Source: Ascarosepion bandense
Taxonomy: Eukaryota > Mollusca > Cephalopoda > Sepiida > Sepiidae
Reading direction: 5' to 3'
Assembly (NCBI GenBank): GCA_037127315.1
Contig: JBBBDQ010000191.1
Span: forward strand, 16,291,001 to 16,355,000
DNA length: 64,000 nt
Both the position numbers and the translations under genes were made by a program. Position 1 is the stretch's first letter. Each line of letters opens with the position of its first letter. The notes beneath the pieces were generated by a model, which saw only the letters and a program-made list of their open reading frames with translations, had not been told where the DNA came from and ran no database searches. Shown here piece by piece: positions 21,946 to 33,790 of this stretch.

Positions 21946-22960
21946 AGTAAGAACATCATAATGGCGTCCTTACGAAATTTTGAAGTCGGCATGAATCTGC
22001 TCAATTAAAGAGGCAAACTCTTCGTACTTTAATCAAACTCATTTAAAAAAGCTTAATAAAGAAAATGAGTTCTCCGGTGGAGATCCAACCCTACTTTACA
22101 AAGAAGGATTTCCGCCTGGAAATATACTTTCTTTACAAATATTTCTCAAATTCGTAGACCGTTAAATGTAATACACACTATCAAATAAATAAAAATTTCA
22201 AGTTCATTTGGATTTCAAATACGTCAATTACGTGCCACAATCCTCTATAATCACGCTCCATGGTACAGAATGATTTCCTTTGTATAACTAAGCAATTTAA
22301 ATAAATAGACGAGCAAGAAAGCACTCACTTATTTACAGTAATCAGAAAAAGGACCTGGCTTAAATTGATTAACAAGAAAGAAAATTAACAGTAGAAAATG
22401 CAAATTAGCTATCTCCATTAAGCAAGTTGGGTAGGATATAAGACATATGCTGCTAAATAAAATTAAAACCGTATTCAATGCAGATTATAGTTTTAGTCCA
22501 TTTTCAATCTTTGTCTTGATAAGCACTTTCTATTACCAGCTCTTACACTCATATCACTTGTCATACACTAATCCTCTACCTTGAGTCGGTCTTGAGCCTT
22601 GCATTGAGTGAGCTTTAATATAAAAAATGTGATTCGAGCCAAGTCGAATGATTTTTTGTGCTCTAGAGGGAGATAGATAAATATATATAGAGAGAAAGAG
22701 AAGAGAGAGAGAGAGTAAGAGCGAATAGATAAAAATAGAGATCGTACCTGCCGTAGCACACAGCAGTGTAGAGAACTTAAATATTGTAGCTAGATGGAGT
22801 GAGACCTTCCGAAGTCCGAAATCGATATTGGTTTTAAACACAGTATATTTACTATATATTATAAAATGTACATGATGCGCTACCCCAAGACGAATGTTGT
22901 ACGGACTTTTGCCGCTTCCCTTAGTGAATAAATGTGCAAACAGAAATCACTTTGAAGACT
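21946..22960. other. No gene; GA-rich tract near 22690
   Basis: AT-rich DNA. A short GA-rich tract near 22688-22716. Frames at 22554-22841 (-) are low-complexity and unrecognised. Confidence 0.5.
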
Positions 22961-22964
22961 TTGG

Positions 22965-23105
22965 AATATGCTTTGTATTACATTTTTTAGATGAATAATT
23001 GTCAATATATTTTATTTTAAAAAATTGTACTAATCTTTATTATAGGTGTTATTATAGACACAACGTTTCAGTCAAGTGCCCTCTGATCATCTTCAGATTA
23101 GTTTT
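22965..23105 (-). mobile_element. Possible Penelope-like 3' region
   Basis: On the minus strand a 'gatgatcagagggcac' and 'tgaaacgttgtgtc' sequence resembles the region just after the GIY-YIG domain in many Penelope-like elements. No coding domain is preserved next to it, so this is a weak call. Confidence 0.35.
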
Positions 23106-24069
23106 GGCTTATATGTGATATCTATTGATTATTGCATTTTTATCCCTGTTAAAAGTTAGCTAAACGTCAAAACTAACTGACATTGAATATAAAGTCTCTA
23201 AAAATACACCACTGATGATGTAATGGATATAGGATTTAGTTAAACATATGTTACTGTCATCTTGTGGCCGTGAGTTTAATACATGGATCAAGTAGTGTAG
23301 CACTCGTTCACAGTAATAGAGAAAAGAAAAAAAAATGAAAAAATAAGGTTTCATATCAATATTCTTGGGAAGGTGCACATTCACACTCTCAGGGAGAGTA
23401 ATAAGGTTAGACAAAATTCAGCTAACATGTCGATAAAAAAATAAATAAAAACTCTACGTACAGAAAATGTTATAAGTATTCAAATGATGGCAGTTGTGCA
23501 ACCCAAATGTATGCTTCAGTTCGAACTTTGAGAAAACAACAATAAAGCAGTACCGTTACTATAGTGCCTACAAAACTGGCTTACTGGTAAAATGGCTTTT
23601 TTTACAGAGAAAATTAGATTTAAAAAGACTAGGTCAAACTACGAATATAAAATCTGAAAATGCGGAATAAGTGTTCAAGAAAAGTTAATCGATCCTGAAG
23701 CAAACGACAAGTGAGAATTCACATTAAGCTGACAAGAAAGCCCTAACGGAACGGACTGAGAACCCGTTGATAGCCAGAGGACAGAGTCGCTGACCAGAAA
23801 TCCGGCCTTCGATGGACACCGGATCAGCTTTAACGGAAGTGTACATCGGAGGAAGCCAGCAGTAGCTCGATTGTGAAAAGATCGGTGACAAGAGACAGAC
23901 GCCAGAAACGGCAGGATTGTCGTTTGGAAAACGAAAACAAGAAGCAGACCCATTTGATTTTGTACATAAGTCGATGACAGGCATTGCTTTAGGTCTCCTG
24001 ATTAAGTAAGTTAGTGTGTGTGTATGTCGGTGCACAAGGCAATAAATGTCGAGGCCAGTTTTTGTCTAG
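23106..24069. other. No gene recognised
   Basis: 23690-24060 is more GC-rich than its flanks and has two overlapping minus-strand frames of about 100 codons (23675-23953, 23724-24035) with no domain I know. An AATAAA occurs at 24041 (+). It could be an exon of a noncoding transcript, but nothing shows it. Confidence 0.35.
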
Positions 24070-24660
24070 TCTCCGGGAGTATCGTGGATAAGAAGAACAG
24101 GTTATTTTCCTTTTTGTTATCTCTCATCAACTCTGTTTTTCCAACCATTTGCACAAGTTCTTAGATACTGCTTTTTCGTGCGAATGTCAAATTCTTCAAG
24201 CCCACTTGCCTCTTTATATGCCCTAAAAATTTCAACTGTATTTTTCTGATTCTAAGTATCCTTTTTGTTTACATTTTCCGTACTTCGTCGTTACTACTTG
24301 TTAAGTTAATAGAATTCTCAGCATCCTTCTGTAGAAACACATTTCTGTTGTCTCAAATCTCTTCATCTACATTGTTCAGCATACACTGCCGTATAAGAGG
24401 ATTGATATTGTAACAGTTCAACAGCCTTTGCTTTGTTCATAAGGAAATTTTACTGTTTATTAATACTTTGCTTAGCTTTAAAAAGATATATTTCGTTATT
24501 CTAAAGCACCTTCAAGCCAAGATGAGGATGACCACGGTTCTATACAGCTTCCTATCTTTTTATACTCTCAATAACTTGATTTTTACTATCACTTTTGGTC
24601 CTTAGCCATCCATTTACGCAAACTCGTTAAGTACGTTATTTGCTTATCCTGCCTTCTTTT
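24070..24660 (-). pseudogene. LINE-B-like remnant, very old
   Basis: On the minus strand the order of blocks follows the C-terminal part of LINE-B: 'cttctgtagaaacacatttc' corresponds to the EMWFYRR region, and 'cagcatacactgccgtataa' to the VLQYGSECW region. Substitutions and indels are too many for a frame. A smaller piece of the same kind lies at 25468-25560. Confidence 0.6.
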
Positions 24661-24669
24661 CAACTATCT

Positions 24670-24930
24670 CTGTTTTGGAGGCGTGGAGGCGTGGATAGTG
24701 TGACAGCGAACAAGAAAAGTAAAATCAGCGACTCGTGTTCATAGTTCAATTCTGTTTCGTACACTTCTCACTAATAATCTTAAAAAACACATGAACCTAC
24801 CTCCTTTCAGGTATGGGTTAAATCTTAGGGCAGACTGAGACCTCATGTCCTGGAGCGATAATCCTTCTATAAGAAAGAAAATCCCTGAAATCAAAACTAT
24901 CGGGCTGTCTTGAACGAGACACATTACAGC
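24670..24930 (+). mobile_element. SINE-A, highly degenerate
   Basis: Alignable blocks are 'gtggatagtgtgacagcg' (head) and 'gtatgggttaaatcttaggg' (body) in the right order and spacing. An old copy; tail lost. Confidence 0.5.
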
Positions 24931-25254
24931 TCACTGCTGCAACAGCTGCAGAATGATCCTTAAAATCCTAAGAGGTTTCGAGATTCGTGATGTACAACCC
25001 TAAGAGGTTTTCGTCACTCGCTATGTAACGTGACGATTTCCGTCTATAGTATATTGCGCAGCTAACGTGAGTTAAGGATTTCAGTCATTGTGCGTTTTCA
25101 CGGGGGTGACACATCTTTGAGAGCAGCCTAAACTTCTAGGGAATGCGTGCTTTTATGGATAATCTATCGATAGACTGTTAATGAAGGCATAAAATTTTCA
25201 ATTTGTACATTAACACTTTTCGAGATTTGAGATTTAAATTTTCCTTCTCCGAAA
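24931..25254. other. No feature seen
   Basis: Unique sequence; the phrase 'cctaagaggttt' occurs twice (24968, 25001), a small local duplication. Confidence 0.4.
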
Positions 25255-25450
25255 CTGGTTGTCAAACAAAGCTAGAAAGCCTAGTCTGCCTTACTTTTTC
25301 ACCCTGTTTATCTGATTGGAAAGGAAAAGAAAAGATGGGTTCATGCCTTTTCCAATGATATTTGTTTGAAAGTGGATACTATGAGCTCTGTCGTAATTCG
25401 AACTCGTCTCGATAATTTCTCTTTCCGAAACACTAACCGTTACACTACCA
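25255..25450 (-). mobile_element. SINE-A fragment
   Basis: Minus-strand body and head: 'actggttgtcaaacaaagct', 'gccttttccaatgatatttg', 'aattcgaactcgtctcgat', 'ccgttacactacca'. The 3' tail is missing. Confidence 0.7.
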
Positions 25451-25689
25451 ACATACTACCCGTACACCCATTTCCTCTCGATTTCTATTTGTCCTGTGAA
25501 TATTAAATTCTTCAAGCCCTTTTCATTCATTATACGTCTCAGAAATGCCAACTCTCTCGTTTTGGTTGTATATAATTGCACAGAAAACAAGTCATATTAA
25601 AAGAAATGAGCAATTTCTTAAATGAGCATTATTGTTGGGTTTTTCTATTCAGTCAAGTTTTTAATTTTTATTTATTATTTTTTTTTATT

Positions 25690-25913
25690 TTTTTATAATC
25701 ATATTGCCCCAAGCAAGGCATTTTACTGCCACTGTTTTACAGGGGGTTACATAGGAGGAAAGTTATAAGAAAGTGTGACAGGTTATAGGGGGTGTCAGGA
25801 AGTAGGTAAGAGAAGGATGAGAATACTGATGAGAGTGGAGTGGACGGAGAAAGGAGCATGAGAGAGGGGATGCAGGTTAGTGAGATAAGAGATGGCTATT
25901 GACTTTACATTTA
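25690..25913 (-). mobile_element. LINE-A 3' end, truncated at junction
   Basis: On + starts with 'ataatcatattgccccaagc' and continues through the LINE-A 3' untranslated region to 'gactttacatttaa'. There it switches to LINE-B on the opposite strand. The rest of LINE-A is not found on the far side of the LINE-B copy. Confidence 0.88.
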
Positions 25914-26596
25914 AGAAAACCGAATGCATGGTCATCAGCAAAAAGAGCTACCCAAAATGCCAAATACAAATCAACCACGTACAAAAATTTAAATCTCTGG
26001 GAAGTGTTCTAACCGAAGACGGAAAGTGCGGCACAGAGATCCAAAGGCAAATTAGCATAGCGAAGTACGCGTTCCAGAAGCTGAGTAAAGTATTAAGACT
26101 CAGAAAACTTTCACTAGAAACAAAGAAGAGAGTACTAGATTGCTATGTGATGTCAGTTCTTCAATATGGCAGTGAATATTGGACAATATCAACAAAGATG
26201 AAGGAAAAACTTGAAGCAGCTGAAATGTGGTTCTACAGAAGGATGCTGCGGATATCATGGACCGAGCACGTGAGCAATGACAAGGTGTTGGAAAGAATGG
26301 AAACGAAAAGGAAATTAATATTGAGCATCAGGAAGAGACAACTGAAGTTCCTGGGACATGCAATGAGGAAGAAGGGCTTGGAGAACCTGTTACTAACAGG
26401 CCAGATAGAGGGGAAAAGATACAGGGGAAAGCAGCGGATAACATATTTGAATGGCCTGAGCAGGCGGATGACAGAATTGGGGCTGTGAGATGTTACAGGA
26501 AAAAGCGTGCTAAGAGCTACCAGGAATAGGGAGACGTGGAAGGCCATGATCGCCCGCGTCCTGAAAGAACAAGACACATAGAAGAAGAAGAAGAAA
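25914..26596 (+). pseudogene. LINE-B 3' part
   Basis: Frame 25892-26488 fuses a few LINE-A-derived codons to LINE-B from KTECMVISKK onward, through [16 protein letters not shown] and EMWFYRRMLRISWTEHVSND. A short deletion removes the VGDIR segment present in other copies. A TGA at 26486 ends the frame before the normal C terminus; the (GAA)n tail follows at 26581. Confidence 0.9.
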
Positions 26597-26748
26597 TACC
26601 GGTATTAAATCAAGTTTAAAACGTTCAATTTCGAGTGAGAAAAGAAAGCCCCAATCTTCTGGTGGGTGTGTGTTGGCATATTTCTAATTTCAGGGATAAT
26701 TTTTGTAGTGCTTTAGTAGTTTATCGAGCTGTTTTATATATTCTATAC

Positions 26749-27036
26749 CAGTCAGTTAAGTGCCACACATGATCATGCTTGGGCGATACTGCCTCGAAAG
26801 AGACGTGACTGTCTGGACAGAAGATTTTCCCTCGGTAGGTCGCCATTACATCTACGGTAGACTGGTTGCCAACCAAGGATATAGAACCCAGTCTGCCCTG
26901 CTATTTAACCCATAGCTGGAGGGAGAAGAGAGGAATTAATACCTTTCTAAATGATATTTGCACGTAAGTGAATGCAAAGAATTTAACTGGAATTCGAATC
27001 TTATTTCTCGATATCCACTGCACCACAACGCGCATA
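26749..27036 (-). mobile_element. SINE-A copy
   Basis: Nearly full copy, from the tail 'gtcagttaagtgccacac' through 'agactggttgccaaccaagg' to the head 'ccactgcaccacaacgcgc'. A short deletion removes part of the sequence between A and B boxes. Confidence 0.9.
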
Positions 27037-27206
27037 TTGTATATAATTTTACGATAATGACGTTAAATAAAAACGTCATTAGTGTCTTAAATCATACGGT
27101 AGTCTCACGAAGAATAACGGTAATAAAAATAGCTGGAGAGGGAGAAAAGTGTATATTACTGATATTTGCGATCAAATATACTGATTTAGTAAGCGTAGTT
27201 AAGATT

Positions 27207-27310
27207 TATCACGTGGCCGAAACGACAGAGCACCCAGTTAGGATCGAACTCACTATTTAGTCATACTTGATCTAGCTAGATAGGCTGTCTAACAATTACA
27301 CTTTTCTTTA
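27207..27310 (-). mobile_element. SINE-C copy
   Basis: On the minus strand 'gtgtaattgttagacagcc' (A box) and 'gtgagttcgatccta' (B box) are followed by 'tttcggcc', the same layout as the copies at 58591 and 58770. Confidence 0.65.
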
Positions 27311-28177
27311 TTTAGATTATCGAATATACAGGCCGGTAGACATAACTTTTCACTTTTTAACAAATATATCTAATCAGACACATGTAGCCATTAAATATTA
27401 GACGTAGTATAATACATATATATAGGTAGCTGTGTTTATGCAAAAGAAAAATTCATACATTCTGAAAAAAGATTCAGACAGGAAGAGAGAGAGAGAAAGA
27501 GAGGGAGAGAGAGAGAAGTGGAACGAAAGAAAGAGAAAAACCGGCAGAAACAATGAGATAGACTGACAGAGAGACCCAGTACCAGTAAAATAAGCAAAAC
27601 ATGACCTGCTGCTAAAGAAAAAAAGTTAGATTCATCCGTTTTGACAGAAATGCTAACAATGCCAACAAATCGAGCCAACAGCTGAAATATCTTCACTCGT
27701 AAAAAAAACATGCCTACAATTCCGTGGGGACAGAAATATAGAGGGTCGATCAAGCGTACATAGAAATACAAATCAAGATATACACATAGCGGGAGGCATG
27801 CCCACAAAATTAGCAGCAGACACACAATCTTGTAACCACAAATACTGGGACGCTAGAATGCTAGTTAAAAATTATGCTTGGAATAATAAAAATACGTTAT
27901 GTCAAGACTCCAGACAATTCATATTATTAGTAAAACCTTAAGATCTCACACCGGTAGCAATTAAAATATTTATCTATGAAATGACTGTAGATATGATTGC
28001 ACAAAATCTACGATAAGAACACACATACATGCATGCTTATAAATATTCTGTTTCACAAACACATACAGAGAGGGTTGGTGAAAAATTCTATATATTACCT
28101 ACAAGTCTAAATCAGATTTTGGAAAAGGGTTAAGCAACTTGAGAAACAGTCTCAACATGTGAAATTATAAAGTATAA
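27311..28177. other. No gene; GA-rich tract 27485-27540
   Basis: The minus-strand frame 27436-27825 (129 codons) is hydrophobic and S/L/F-rich, partly created by the GA tract. I do not recognise it and would not annotate it as a gene. Confidence 0.45.

Positions 28178-28243
<66 letters not shown>
28178..28243. repeat. (CA)n(TA)n microsatellite
   Basis: CA run followed by about 20 TA units. Confidence 0.95.
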
Positions 28244-28250
<7 letters not shown>

Positions 28251-28375
28251 ATTGTATACTTAGTTTTTGGTCATAATAAAATTAAACCAGTAGACAGTTG
28301 TATTAAAAAGTGTTCAGTACTATTATATTGTAGAACTTTTGAATATTCTTCATTAACTCGTTTACAAATAAAGAA
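28244..28375 (-). repeat. Dispersed repeat R3, - copy
   Basis: Reverse complement matches 45905-46050: 'ttgtaaacgagtta', 'aatattcaaaagttctaca', 'ttttattatgac', 'aaaaactaagta'. Both copies adjoin TA tracts and fold-back sequences. Confidence 0.85.
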
Positions 28376-28381
28376 TATATA

Positions 28382-28500
28382 TTATAAATTATATTTTAGA
28401 ACATGTACATATTTTTTTTATATATCCACTACAAATATACGATTTGTATTGGATATAAATAAAAAAATTATGTACATATTCTAAAATATAATTTATAATA
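28382..28500. repeat. Fold-back element F2, copy 1
   Basis: Inverted repeat with arms of about 55-59 bp ('aattatattttagaacatgt' versus its complement) and inner pairing 'tatatcca'/'tggatata'. The right flank to 28578 ('atgttttggacgttg') is shared with copy 2 at 28841. Confidence 0.88.
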
Positions 28501-28575
28501 AATATTCACAGCTCTATATGCTTTAAATTAATGTTTTGGACGTTGTAAAAATTCTTTCTTTGTTCTGTATTCACT

Positions 28576-28578
<3 letters not shown>

Positions 28579-28634
<56 letters not shown>
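28579..28634. repeat. (TA)n microsatellite
   Basis: About 28 TA units. Confidence 0.95.
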
Positions 28635-28636
<2 letters not shown>

Positions 28637-28639
28637 TCT

Positions 28640-28789
28640 ACCCACGTCTATTGAACAGGTTAAGAGGCTCATCCCTTGTTCCATGTTTAGGATGTGGTTT
28701 CCGGCTTTCTCTTTTCCAATCTTCTCACTATTACGTAGCCCCCTGCACATCAGTGGCGTTACCGCCTTGCTCGGGGTGATACGATTAAC

Positions 28790-28790
<1 letters not shown>
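28640..28790 (+). mobile_element. LINE-A 3' end fragment
   Basis: Only the 3' untranslated end is present, ending 'accgccttgctcggggtga' as in the reverse complement of 30728-30760. A (TA)n run (28793-28833) follows in place of the poly-A tail. Confidence 0.8.
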
Positions 28791-28836
<46 letters not shown>

Positions 28837-28840
28837 TATT

Positions 28841-29024
28841 ACTTTAGAACATGTACAAACTACTACAAAATCGTACATTTTGTTTCGACATTGAAAGAAC
28901 GTCTCATCAAGTAGTTAATAATTATTACCATCATTATTTACTACATGATGAGACATTGTTCTTTTAATGTCGAAACAAAATGAACAATTTTGTAGTAGTT
29001 TGTCATTTGTACATATTCTTAAGT
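28841..29024. repeat. Fold-back element F2, copy 2
   Basis: Inverted repeat with arms of about 85 bp: 'actttagaacatgtac' pairs with 'gtacatattcttaagt', and 'ttttgtttcgacattgaaag' with its complement. Only a few mismatches. Its right flank (29025-29118) matches copy 1. Confidence 0.92.
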
Positions 29025-29118
29025 AATAGTTAATATTCATTGCACTATTTTTGTATTGAGCACTCTTTTGAATGAATGTTTTGAACGTTGAAATTATTTT
29101 CTTCGTTTATTATTCATT

Positions 29119-29119
29119 T

Positions 29120-29159
<40 letters not shown>

Positions 29160-29460
29160 TCATTATCCTGTCTCCAGAGTTTTGTCGACGGACCCCCCCC
29201 CCCAGCAATTATTCCGTCCAGCATATGACGTCCCTTAAAGTTGGTCAAGCAAAGGTGAATGGTGCCTTTAAACACACGTCTCGATCACTTGTGACTTCGT
29301 GCTAACAGAACAGTTTCTTTCACCCAATATCACTCACAAGACTAGCATCAATCCATGGTTTTCAGTCACTTCCAAACGATACCGCACGCTCGGTTTTTCT
29401 CACAACGCTAATATTATCATGAAGTGCCCACCCCCGCTATATATATATATATATATATAT
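29119..29460. other. TA tracts; no gene between
   Basis: (TA)n at 29119-29157 and 29438-29460. The interval contains a C run (29191-29201) and unrecognised unique sequence. Confidence 0.6.
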
Positions 29461-29735
29461 TGTCATCGGTAGACAGACCTGTTTCGCTGTATCACATCTT
29501 ATCAGTACGGTTAGACATCCGATTGCTTCTATCCAGGATTCAAACCCGACCAAATTGATATTAGTCGGCTATTCTCTGAATTATGGCGTTCGGTAGTGGC
29601 AGGCAGAATTTAGCGTGTTATATACACGGTGTAAAAACACACTGGTTTTTATATCGTGTATATAACACGATGTAAAAACTAGTTTCCGAGTGTATTCATA
29701 TTCATTACTGTATGAACGATGTGTAGATGCAGGAG
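29461..29735 (-). mobile_element. SINE-B copy with 5' extension
   Basis: Minus strand: 5' extension with the hairpin 'cgtgttatatacacg'/'cgtgtatataacacg' (29613-29685), tRNA-like head with B box 'gggtttgaatcc', then the hammerhead, then (TA)n. The extension also aligns with the one in the 52092 copy ('atcgttyata', 'caatgaat'-type blocks), so the full element is larger than the tRNA-hammerhead core. Confidence 0.82.
29462..29516 (-). ncRNA. Hammerhead ribozyme, one core change
   Basis: GAAA and the GUC cleavage triplet are intact; stem II and the short stem III remain. The core strand reads CUGAUAA, changing invariant G8 to A, and stem I has one C-C mismatch plus one compensated pair. Expected to be inactive or very slow. 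Confidence 0.8.
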
Positions 29736-29792
29736 TAGCTACATTTTTTAAAAGTCTATGATCCCTACATAGTGCTCAATCGGCGTGCAAGA

Positions 29793-29859
<67 letters not shown>

Positions 29860-30699
29860 GTCACTTTAACTGAGCAGGTTATCGCTGACTTCTGTTTTGT
29901 GATGACAACGTTACTGTCTTCAATCATCGGGGCTGGGTTTCTTTTGCAAAAATTATTGTATGGATTAAGTATATATTATTTTTGGGGAATAGTATATTGA
30001 AGTATTTATACATCTAGAAATCAACTTTATAAGATGCATGTTTGTTCATGCCTGAAGCAATCTCCAGACCATGTATCACTGCGTCTTGTGTTGGTCTGTA
30101 TGCGACACCTTCAGACAAAATATCGTGAAAATTTAAGAAATGGGTTATGCCACATGCTCAGCGGTCATTCGTAGCGGTGACTGCTTATTCGGTAAAAGCA
30201 ATATTTTTTACAGCAAAGTTACTGATCATTTACTTTTTAAACCAATAATTCAATTGAATGCTGTTTAAAATGGTAAGATAATCTTTTATGCTGTTATTTT
30301 TTTTTTTTTTGGTGTTAATAAAAATCATAATTCGTTTTCGTCTAAGCCCATAATAGTGTTATTTGCTTAAACCAGCATATTTCTTTTAAAACACGCCACT
30401 TCTCAATACGTCTTCTCATTCTCTTTCATGCTCTGTAGCTAGCTGTGTTCTAGTGACATTATCGCCTGCCTGGGCTGAAATTATTTATTAAAAATTCTTT
30501 TTGTTTTTGGTATTTAATGAACGTTAAAATTGTCTAAAATGTTGTTGCTTCTAGGCACTTTTAGTTAAACTGTTAGCCATTTTCAAGGTGTTCTTGATAT
30601 TATAAATAGAAATTAATTTAGCGCTATTGCAGAAGGTGTAAAAGTAAAAAAAACAAAAAAAAAAACGTATCTATTTTGGAACTACCTAACATTTATATA
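29736..30699. other. (TA)n at 29795-29850; no gene
   Basis: A 28-unit TA tract, then AT-rich DNA. Nothing recognisable as coding. Confidence 0.5.
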
Positions 30700-33600
30700 T
30701 TTTTTTTTTTTTTTTTTTTTTTAATCATTTCACCCCGAGCAAGGCAGAAACGCCACTGATGTGCAGGGGGTTACATAAATGTAGAAAGATTAATTAGAAA
30801 AGAGTGAGGAGTACAAGCTAGTTAGAAAGGAACAATAGAAAACTGAGAAAGCAGGTGCAATGACAGGTACATGGGCGGAGAGAAAGGGAAGGTTATACAG
30901 GGGAGGGGAGAGAGCTAGAGGCCAGTGGTTAGTAGGTGAGTATTAACTTTGCTTTTAAATTTCTGGAGGTCGTAGCCGTCAGGAAAGCAAGAATACGGGA
31001 GTGAGTTCCACAGGCGGGAAGTGCGAGAGAGGAAGCTGCTGGAGTAGAATTGTCGTCTGCGTTTGGCTAACCTGACTGTGAATGGGTGGGACCCAGTTGC
31101 CAGTCTGGTTGAACGGGTAAACACCTGTTGAGGAGGCATCAGTGACTTAAGCTCATCCGAGCAGAAGCCATGAAGGTATTTATAGAAGAGACAGAGGGAG
31201 GCCACATTTCGACGATGGGAAAGTGGCTGCAGACGAGTCGCCAGATCAGAACCTATCACATTACAGACTCTCCTTTGGAGCTTGTCGAGAACACTGAGGA
31301 GAACGGCAGGGGCACCTGACCATAAATGGCAGCAGTACTCCATGCACGGACGGATGGTTGACTTGTATATATGCAGGATGGATTCAGGTGGAAAAAACAT
31401 CCTGGATCGACATAGTGACCCAATCTTCTTAGCAGTAGATTTTGCTATGGATTCAATATAGTGCTTCCATTTGAGGTCTGAGGACAGGGTAAGTCCGAGG
31501 AGGCGTAGTGTATTACTCTCCGGGAGAATCATCTGGTCCATGCTTATGGGAGGCAGAAGAGGTTGCCTGTAATGGTTGACAGACAACAGCTTGGTCTTCG
31601 AGGAATTGAAGTTGACAAGCCACTTCTTGCCCCAGTTCACCACAGAGTGTAGATCCCGCTCAAGGTCAGCAGCGAGATTTTGTCTGTCCGCCACGACAGG
31701 TTTCTTACTGGAGCGGGAGTATATTGTAGTGTCATCTGCGTAGATGCCTACTTGGGACCTGATCTCATCTGGGAGGTCGTTGATGAAAATAAGGAAGAGC
31801 GTTGGGCCCAGGATAGAGCCTTGTGGGACACCAGCATTCGTGCTGTAGGACGAAGAGGCACGCCCATTCAGAACGACCTTCATTTTGCGGTTATTTAAGA
31901 AAGATTGGATTAGGTCAAGCAGGCGACCGGTAATACCATAACCGCGTAGTTTGCATAGGAGGCCAGGGTGCCAAACCCTGTCGAAAGCCTTGGAGATATC
32001 CAGAGCAACCGCGCGAGCCTCGTCAGACTCATCAAGGGCCTGTAGCATGTACTCCGTTACAGTAGTTAGCAGGTCGGCTGTGGACCTGTCAAATCGGAAT
32101 CCATATTGCCTGTCGGAGAACAGTTTGTGGGCGGTGAGATGATGAACTATTTCAGCATTTATTATAGCCTCGAACACTTTCCCGAATATTGGTAGAAGAC
32201 TGATCGGGCGATAGTTGGATGGGTCCGAGGGTTCACCACAGTTCTTAAAGACAGGAACGACTGAGGAGAATTTCCAGCATGCAGGAAAGCAGGAAGCAGA
32301 AAGGCAGTAGTTAAACAGTTTAGAGAGGACAGGGGAAAGTTCAGGGACACACCTCTTAAGGACTATCACCGGGATTCCATCGTCTCCACACGCCTTATGG
32401 GGGTCGAGTTTTGAAATTACTCTGGATACTATTGTCGGGGTAATATATACGTCATGCAGTTTGGCCTCAGTTCTAATAGGGAAGTCGGGTGGGTGCACTC
32501 CGGACGAGTCGAGTGTGGAGTTGGATGAGAATCTGCGGGCAAAGCACTCAGCTTTCTCAGCAGATGACGTGAGAACGTCAAATCCATGGATTAAGGGAGG
32601 TATTGAGGATTTCCTATTGTTGAGCACCCGTTTACAAATCCTCCAATAGTCCTTGGAGCCGAACTTGCAGTCAGCTATGTGCTGTCGCATTCTCTCCGCA
32701 AACAACTGTTTGGCGTCATTTAGGGTTCTCTTGCACTCACTGCGAGCGGATGTGAACAGGCGCCTATTGTGATCAGTTGGCTGTCTCTGGAATAGATGGA
32801 AGTAATGGTTCCTGTGGGCAATGGCGGCTGAGCAGGCCGGAGAGAACCACGGAGAGGAATGAGGTTTTAAGCAATACTTCCTGGTGGGTATGAAGGCATC
32901 AATGCCAGCTTTCACCCATGACGAGACCTCAGAGGCACAGTCATCAACTGATAGGTCAAACACTTTTCCCCAGGGGACGTCGCAGAGGAAATCGCGAAAG
33001 GCATCCCAGTCAGCTTTTTGGTAGAGGTAGGAGGTTCTATGAGTAGGGGGATCCTGGGGGGAGTGAGATTGGAAAGAAATACTGAGGGAGACTACAGCGT
33101 GGTCGGAGTTGCCGAGAGGGCAAAGCTGCGAGACTTGACAGGCGTCGGGCGCAGAGGTGAAACATATATCTAGCAGTGAGGAATGACCCGAGGGTGTGCT
33201 TGGGAAGCGAGTGGGGAAGTCCACCACTTGCGTAAGGGATTGGGAAATAGCAAAGTTCACGGCGTGAATGCCCGCCGAATCAGTAACAGCGTTTTCAAGC
33301 CACTCAGAGTGATGGGCATTGAGGTCTCCAAATACAAATATGTGGGCAAATGGGTGATAGGAAATAGCCTTATCTATGTCGTCGGCAATGCTATCTAGTA
33401 GGGAGCAGTCAGGAGAGGAGGGAGAACGGTAAAGGAAGAATAGGTAGCTAACCGAACTGAGGAGAGACAAGCGGAGACATATGTATTGGTGGTCAGTAGA
33501 TTCGAGTGAAGTCACCCTAGTTATGGGGAGGTGTTCGCTGACATAAACACCCAGCCCATGCATGTGGACAGTAGAATCCTTCCTTAAAAGGGGAAGATAA

Positions 33601-33790
33601 CCAGGGATGAAGAGGTCAGAGGAGGGAATAGCTGAGTTGAGGTTAGTTTCGCAGAGCGCGAGGATGTCTGGGGACTTTTCATGCAGGAACGCTTCTACAC
33701 TAGCAAAGTTAGTACGAATGCCTCGGATATTAGTGAAGGAGAGGTTAATGGGCTTAGGTGGTTTGGATTTAGCTGGTTTAGGGTCATTTC

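Noticed and set aside
27436..27825. 129-codon hydrophobic minus-strand frame
   Set aside because: Partly produced by a GA tract; no signal-peptide-plus-domain structure and no homologue I recognise.
31680..33398. Plus-strand frames of 62-72 codons
   Set aside because: Antisense shadows of LINE-A ORF2.
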